Source: Jacaranda mimosifolia (Eukaryota > Streptophyta > Magnoliopsida > Lamiales > Bignoniaceae). From it: DNA of 64,000 nucleotides. The DNA lies in NCBI GenBank assembly GCA_018894105.1, contig CM032118.1:32530690-32594689 (forward strand), in the 5' to 3' direction. The notes beneath the pieces were generated by a model that was not told where the DNA came from, searched no databases, and saw only the letters and a program-made list of their open reading frames with translations. The translations under genes and the position numbers were made by a program. The first letter of the stretch is position 1. Every line of letters starts with the position of its first letter. Of this stretch, positions 60,271 to 64,000 are shown piece after piece.

Positions 60271-60743
60271 CCCCATTCTTTGTCTAGTTCAAAATGGTAT
60301 TTTAAACTACACAACATAGTAATTGATGGTGTGTTTGATGAGTTGACCTAGGGGTTGCTTAAATTTTCAAAATATTAGCTCCAGTCCAGCGAAGGCCTAG
60401 GTGACTACTGCTTCTAAATATTTGTGCCAAGCTACTGGGGGTTAGAGTGATGGCCTCTTTTTGAAGATATTTGCCAATCTATTGGATATCTGGGTGATTG
60501 AAGCTTTGTGAAGACTTTGCCAAGCTGTTAGGTATTTGGGTGATTGTAGCTTTTTGAAGATTCTTGCCAAGCTATTGCATGCCAAAATTCCAAGAGATAC
60601 TTAGTTTCTACGCAACTGGCAATATGCTTTAAGTTGTACTAATTATCTTTAGGTTTACCCACTTGTCTTAATGGGCGCACGACATTTGCTTATTTAGCAT
60701 ACATGTCTACAGACGGGATCTTGGAGCTTCTACAATCAATGCC
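60271..60743. other. Gene-free spacer with a short tandem repeat
   Basis: Between the purine tract and the antisense promoter. At about 60410-60590 there are about three copies of a ~65-bp unit containing TTTGCCAAGCTATTGG and TTGGGTGATTG. This corresponds in position to repeat-bearing regions near the 3' ends of Tat elements. Confidence 0.6.
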
Positions 60744-60752
60744 TATAAATAG
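60744..60752 (+). promoter_or_regulatory. TATA box for the antisense ORF of the second Tat-like element
   Basis: Plus-strand TATAAATAG in GCCTATAAATAGG, upstream of the plus-strand open region. It suggests the antisense ORF had its own promoter. Confidence 0.5.
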
Positions 60753-61069
60753 GTCATTTCAAATTCCAATTCACATTTTCACGCCTTTCTTCCATTTTTT
60801 GCTACAGTTATAGAGAGAAATCATGTTATTTTCTTGTTGTCATCTTCGCTTGTTATACCATTCATCCTTAGCCTGCCATGAAATTAGGTTTCTTTATTTA
60901 ACTCTTCATTCCATCTTTATATTTGCTATTCTTACTGCCTTTGTGGATTTTGCATTTCTTAGTCATTTTCTTAATATTTTTTAAGTGCTTTTTTGGGATT
61001 TCTTAGTCTTTTCTTGGTATTTTCCTGGCATAAATTCCTTTTCTAGGTATTGTTGTTAAGTTAAGATCA

Positions 61070-62800
61070 TGTCCTTAGGACCCATCAAATTTAGAACCAA
61101 CGCTAGTCCCTAATGTCAGTAACCCTCATGAATTTGAGTCTTCAAACTCTTCTATGAACTTATGACTTATGAGGAACTTAGCCCCCTATGAGGTAGTATA
61201 GTAGTTCCTCGATCTACTGACCAACCTCATTTACCACTGCCCAAGTTATTTTGTTTTTATTCTAAGTAGATGAGGGGAGGGTTATGCTTCACTATCTCCA
61301 AGCTCTTTAACTTAATATATAAGGATTTAGGAATTCCCCTAAATTAGTTTACACTAAATTCTTTCTACTTGATCGACGGATTTATAGTTTTATACCGCCA
61401 TCTTTGTATCGAGTCGAACACAATCCTATTTCATTCATTCTTCTATCCCAAGTCTTTTGGAGTAGGCTTATTTTATTTAACATCTTGAGAGGATGTTCGT
61501 TTCCTCTCCAAATATCCTACCTTAGTAAAATATTAGAAAAAGAGCTATTTTTATATCTCTTCCCCATAGGAATAGGATTCTTGACCTCATAGAGAGATAC
61601 ATTGCTTAACACAAGCTCTTCGTACAACCGGCCCCACCCTATGCATCGGTGCAAATATTAAATAGACTCGATGAATATGGATTGCAATTTTCGAGTTGGA
61701 ATAACCTGGGTTATTATGTTGTTATGTCGCCCTGAGTCCTAAGGTTAAGGAACTCTTCAAGCTTTTTGGTGTATTCAATAGCTTTTATGATCTTACCTTT
61801 TTACTAATCTTAATACTAATAGTTTGTTTTCATATACAAAGGGTACTACAAAAGTATTTATACTGGCTGCTTCTGCCAAGGAACCAGGCGATAGAAGAAC
61901 AATCAACCAGCTCGGCAATGCGGGATCACTGGGGATCTTCCAGCAACATAAGTGTTGATGGCTCATTTTCTAAGAGGCTAGCTCCCACAAAAACACCATA
62001 TACCCCTGCTCCTAAAAGGCAAACTATACATCTGTCTCCACGACCACCTTCTTTGGTCACTCCTATCCATGTAGAGGATGAACAATTGGCAGCTCGTGAA
62101 GACCCAAGCTCACTGAATCTTTTGCGAGGTTGGCCAAACTGCAGCTCAATTCTTTCTGATACTTTGAATATCCTAGGAAGGGAGTTCCTAGCAAGCCTTT
62201 CTACTGGATTAGGCAGACAAGTGATTGGGGCTATAATTTTTGAAGAGCTCCAACCTCGTTTTTCATCTCATTTATCAAAGGTATATTTCCTTTTCTTTAT
62301 ATTCTATGTGCACACTAGTTTAATCAACTTATTCTGGGCATGCTAGCATCTTGGCAGAAGGATTTTGGTTGTGCTAGGAAGATGAGTAGTAGAGGCTAGA
62401 GATAGAAATGAGGAAGTTATCCAGAAAGATAAACTAGATTATGTAGGAAGCTAATAAGTTTAACAAGTTGAAACTCAACTAACTTTATTAAGGAGAAGTG
62501 TGAGAATTAGCTGCTTTGGCAAGTGCAGAGTAATAGGTGATTGATCTGACAAGGCTTTAGCACGAGAAAGTAGAGCAAGCTCGCAATGAGGGTTATCTTG
62601 AAGGTCGAGATTCTTTGTTTGAGGTCTTCCATTCTACTGAAGAAGGCTGTAACTATTTGGAGGTAACTTGGCATTCCTAAAAGGCATAATTCATAAAGAG
62701 TGACAAGTTCTAGGGCAACTTTTCTCAAAAGGTCTCGAAATATTATCATCACGGTATTAATAATTGTATTAACTAATTCGAGGCCAAGGGATTCATCAAA
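61070..62800 (+). pseudogene. Antisense additional ORF of the second Tat-like element
   Basis: Decayed plus-strand coding region opposite to the integrase. It may start near ATG 61070 (MSLGPIKFRTNASP). At 61404-61592 a helical stretch is open (YRVEHNPISFILLSQVFWSR), as in the N-terminal domain of such ORFs. 61918-62280 is open with KRLAPTKTPYTPAPKRQTIH and GLGRQVIGAIIFEEL. A likely intron starts AAG|GTATAT at 62281 and ends at an AG near 62346. Beyond it, HEKVEQARNEGYLEGRDSLF and further pieces can be read with stops. The position, strand and intron agree with the antisense ORF at 31937-34320, although protein similarity is weak by eye. Confidence 0.5.
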
Positions 62801-63600
62801 TTGGTTCAAGTAGAGACGAGTGTTAGTCTTCTTATTATAAATTAGCACGCACTGAGATTCCACCCAATTTCTGCTAGTATGAGAGCATCCATTTTGTACA
62901 CCAAGCTAAAGGGAGTCTCTTTTGTTAGCATTAGTAATGTGGTTCTGTACACCTATAAAATGCTCAATAGCTTGTCTACCCAATTTCCACTGGCATCAAA
63001 CCTATACTTTAACCCCAGTAATATGATTTTATTAGTAACGTTGACTTGTTCATTGCTTTAGGGATGAGAAATCAAGCTAAAATATTGAGTGATTTTCATC
63101 TCCTTAGACCATGCTTGAATCTTGGATCCCTAAAATAGCCTGCCATTATCCAATACTAGTTCTCAATGGATCCCGTATCAGCATACTATATTAGCCATAA
63201 GAACTTTGTTACTTTATTTTTAGTTGTTCTCGCTAATGCCTCCGCTTCAATCCACTTGCTAAACTATTTTGCAACTAATAGAAACTTTCTCTAATCTGTT
63301 GCTATAGGAAAAGGCCCTACAATGTCCATTCTCTATTTGGCAAAAGAGCACGAACATGTATTGGTTCAGCTGGTCGGTGTGAGATGGGGGCATACTTCTA
63401 GCCTCTATCGTATGTTTAGATTAATGTCTGGGCATCAGCTTGCAAGGAATGCCAAAAATATCCCGCTTTAGGACTTTGGTTGAAAAGTTATGCTGCTTAT
63501 GTGGTTTCCATGATATCCTTCATGAATTTCTTGTAATACATACTCACATTCTTTCATTGATTGGCATCTCAACAAGGGCTGAGCATAACCCTTTTTGTAT
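62780..63600 (-). pseudogene. Integrase remnant of the second Tat-like element
   Basis: Minus-strand reading across frames gives the zinc finger (EYVLQEIHEGYHGNHISSIT), the linker KYAPISHRPAEPIHV, the core start MDIVGPFPIATD with the first Asp, KWIEAEALARTTKNKV, and the C-terminal part KETPFSLVYKMDALILAEIG. Many stops and frameshifts interrupt it. The order and motifs are those of a Tat-lineage integrase. The C-terminal end overlaps the tail of the plus-strand ORF. Confidence 0.8.
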
Positions 63601-64000
63601 AGTATTCATCCTATTGTGGAAAACCTAGCAGCCTTTTTTGGCAACTTGGCATCTGCCATATCGGTATTCCCAATCAAGTATTTGATGATAGGTGCCCTCC
63701 AATATGTTTTAATCTCTAGTACCGTAATCTCATCCTCCACACTTCATTTTTCTAGGTCATGCAAAGTGATAGGTTGGGTTGTACATTTATTCAATAAACT
63801 TGCCGTCTTAGCTAAGCAATATGCTTTGTTGTTTTTCTCTTAAGGGATTTGGATAATGTGAAGCTTTTCTAACTGTTCCTTGAGATTCTCGTCTTGCTGT
63901 AAGTATTAAGCCATCTGTTCATCTTGTACTTCACAAGAAACCTTTATTTGCTTAGCTATTAGCTAGGAATGAGTGTAAATGTTCAATAGCTGAGCTCTTC
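63601..64000 (-). pseudogene. End of the aRNH region and spacer before integrase (second Tat-like element)
   Basis: Minus-strand fragments such as NNKAYCLAKTASLLNK, LEIKTYWRAPIIKYL and GNTDMADAKLPKKAARF match the region between the second RNase H and the integrase of Tat elements (the usual ADxLAKLAS and WRxPIxxYL patterns). Stops are present. The element continues past the right edge. Confidence 0.6.

Noticed and set aside
62507..62863. Minus-strand open frame of 118 codons near the second integrase
   Set aside because: Only its first few codons fit the integrase C-terminus. The rest reads better as part of the plus-strand ORF, so it is treated as a shadow.
1..64000. tRNA, rRNA or other structured RNA genes
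   Set aside because: None seen on reading; the tRNA-like matches are retrotransposon primer-binding sites.

Overview
The window looks like repeat-rich nuclear DNA of a flowering plant, probably a eudicot. It is AT-rich, has no bacterial-style gene packing, and carries typical plant transposon families. I found no clearly intact cellular gene. Nearly all recognisable coding sequence belongs to retrotransposons or pseudogenes.

Layout. 1-1125: decayed 3' end of a LINE (zf-RVT and RNase H). 1440-2007: hAT-type MITE. 2050-2640: remnant of a Ty3/gypsy integrase. 5414-15667: a non-autonomous, LARD-like LTR retrotransposon on the minus strand, with 3.2 kb LTRs, a 5-bp target duplication AAATG, primer-binding site and polypurine tract, but no recognisable gag-pol. 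21111-26683: a related LTR on the plus strand, apparently solo, with a hAT MITE inserted in it (8-bp duplication GTTGGGAA). 18.2-18.5 kb and 29.5-30.05 kb: two clusters of a GAGACACT motif like CACTA subterminal repeats.

30.1-54.0 kb is a tandem array of roughly 3-kb units. Four units (B-E) each carry, on the minus strand, a broken copy of an NF-YB histone-fold gene. Where it can be read, it has the aspartate that marks LEC1-type NF-YB proteins, followed by an unusual Gln/Pro-rich repeated tail. Copies B, C and D share one nonsense codon that copy E lacks, so the gene probably died before B-D were amplified. Unit A lacks the gene and is split by a 10.2-kb Tat-lineage Ty3/gypsy element (30746-40984, minus strand). 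That element has gag, protease, RT, RNase H, an archaeal-type RNase H and integrase, all broken by stops or frameshifts. It also has a 67-bp tandem repeat and, on the opposite strand, an additional ORF with introns (putative 'gypsy type transposon' family). Unit E carries a Tourist-like MITE whose empty site can be read in the sibling units.

55751-59310 is a short LTR element whose interior is largely a ~61-bp minisatellite. 59.7-64.0 kb is a second, more decayed Tat-like element with the same layout (pol on minus, antisense ORF on plus), running off the right edge.

The main points of interest are the dead LEC1-type NF-YB array with its repeat tail, the antisense intron-containing ORF found in two separate Tat elements, and the LARD-like element with unevenly diverged LTRs.
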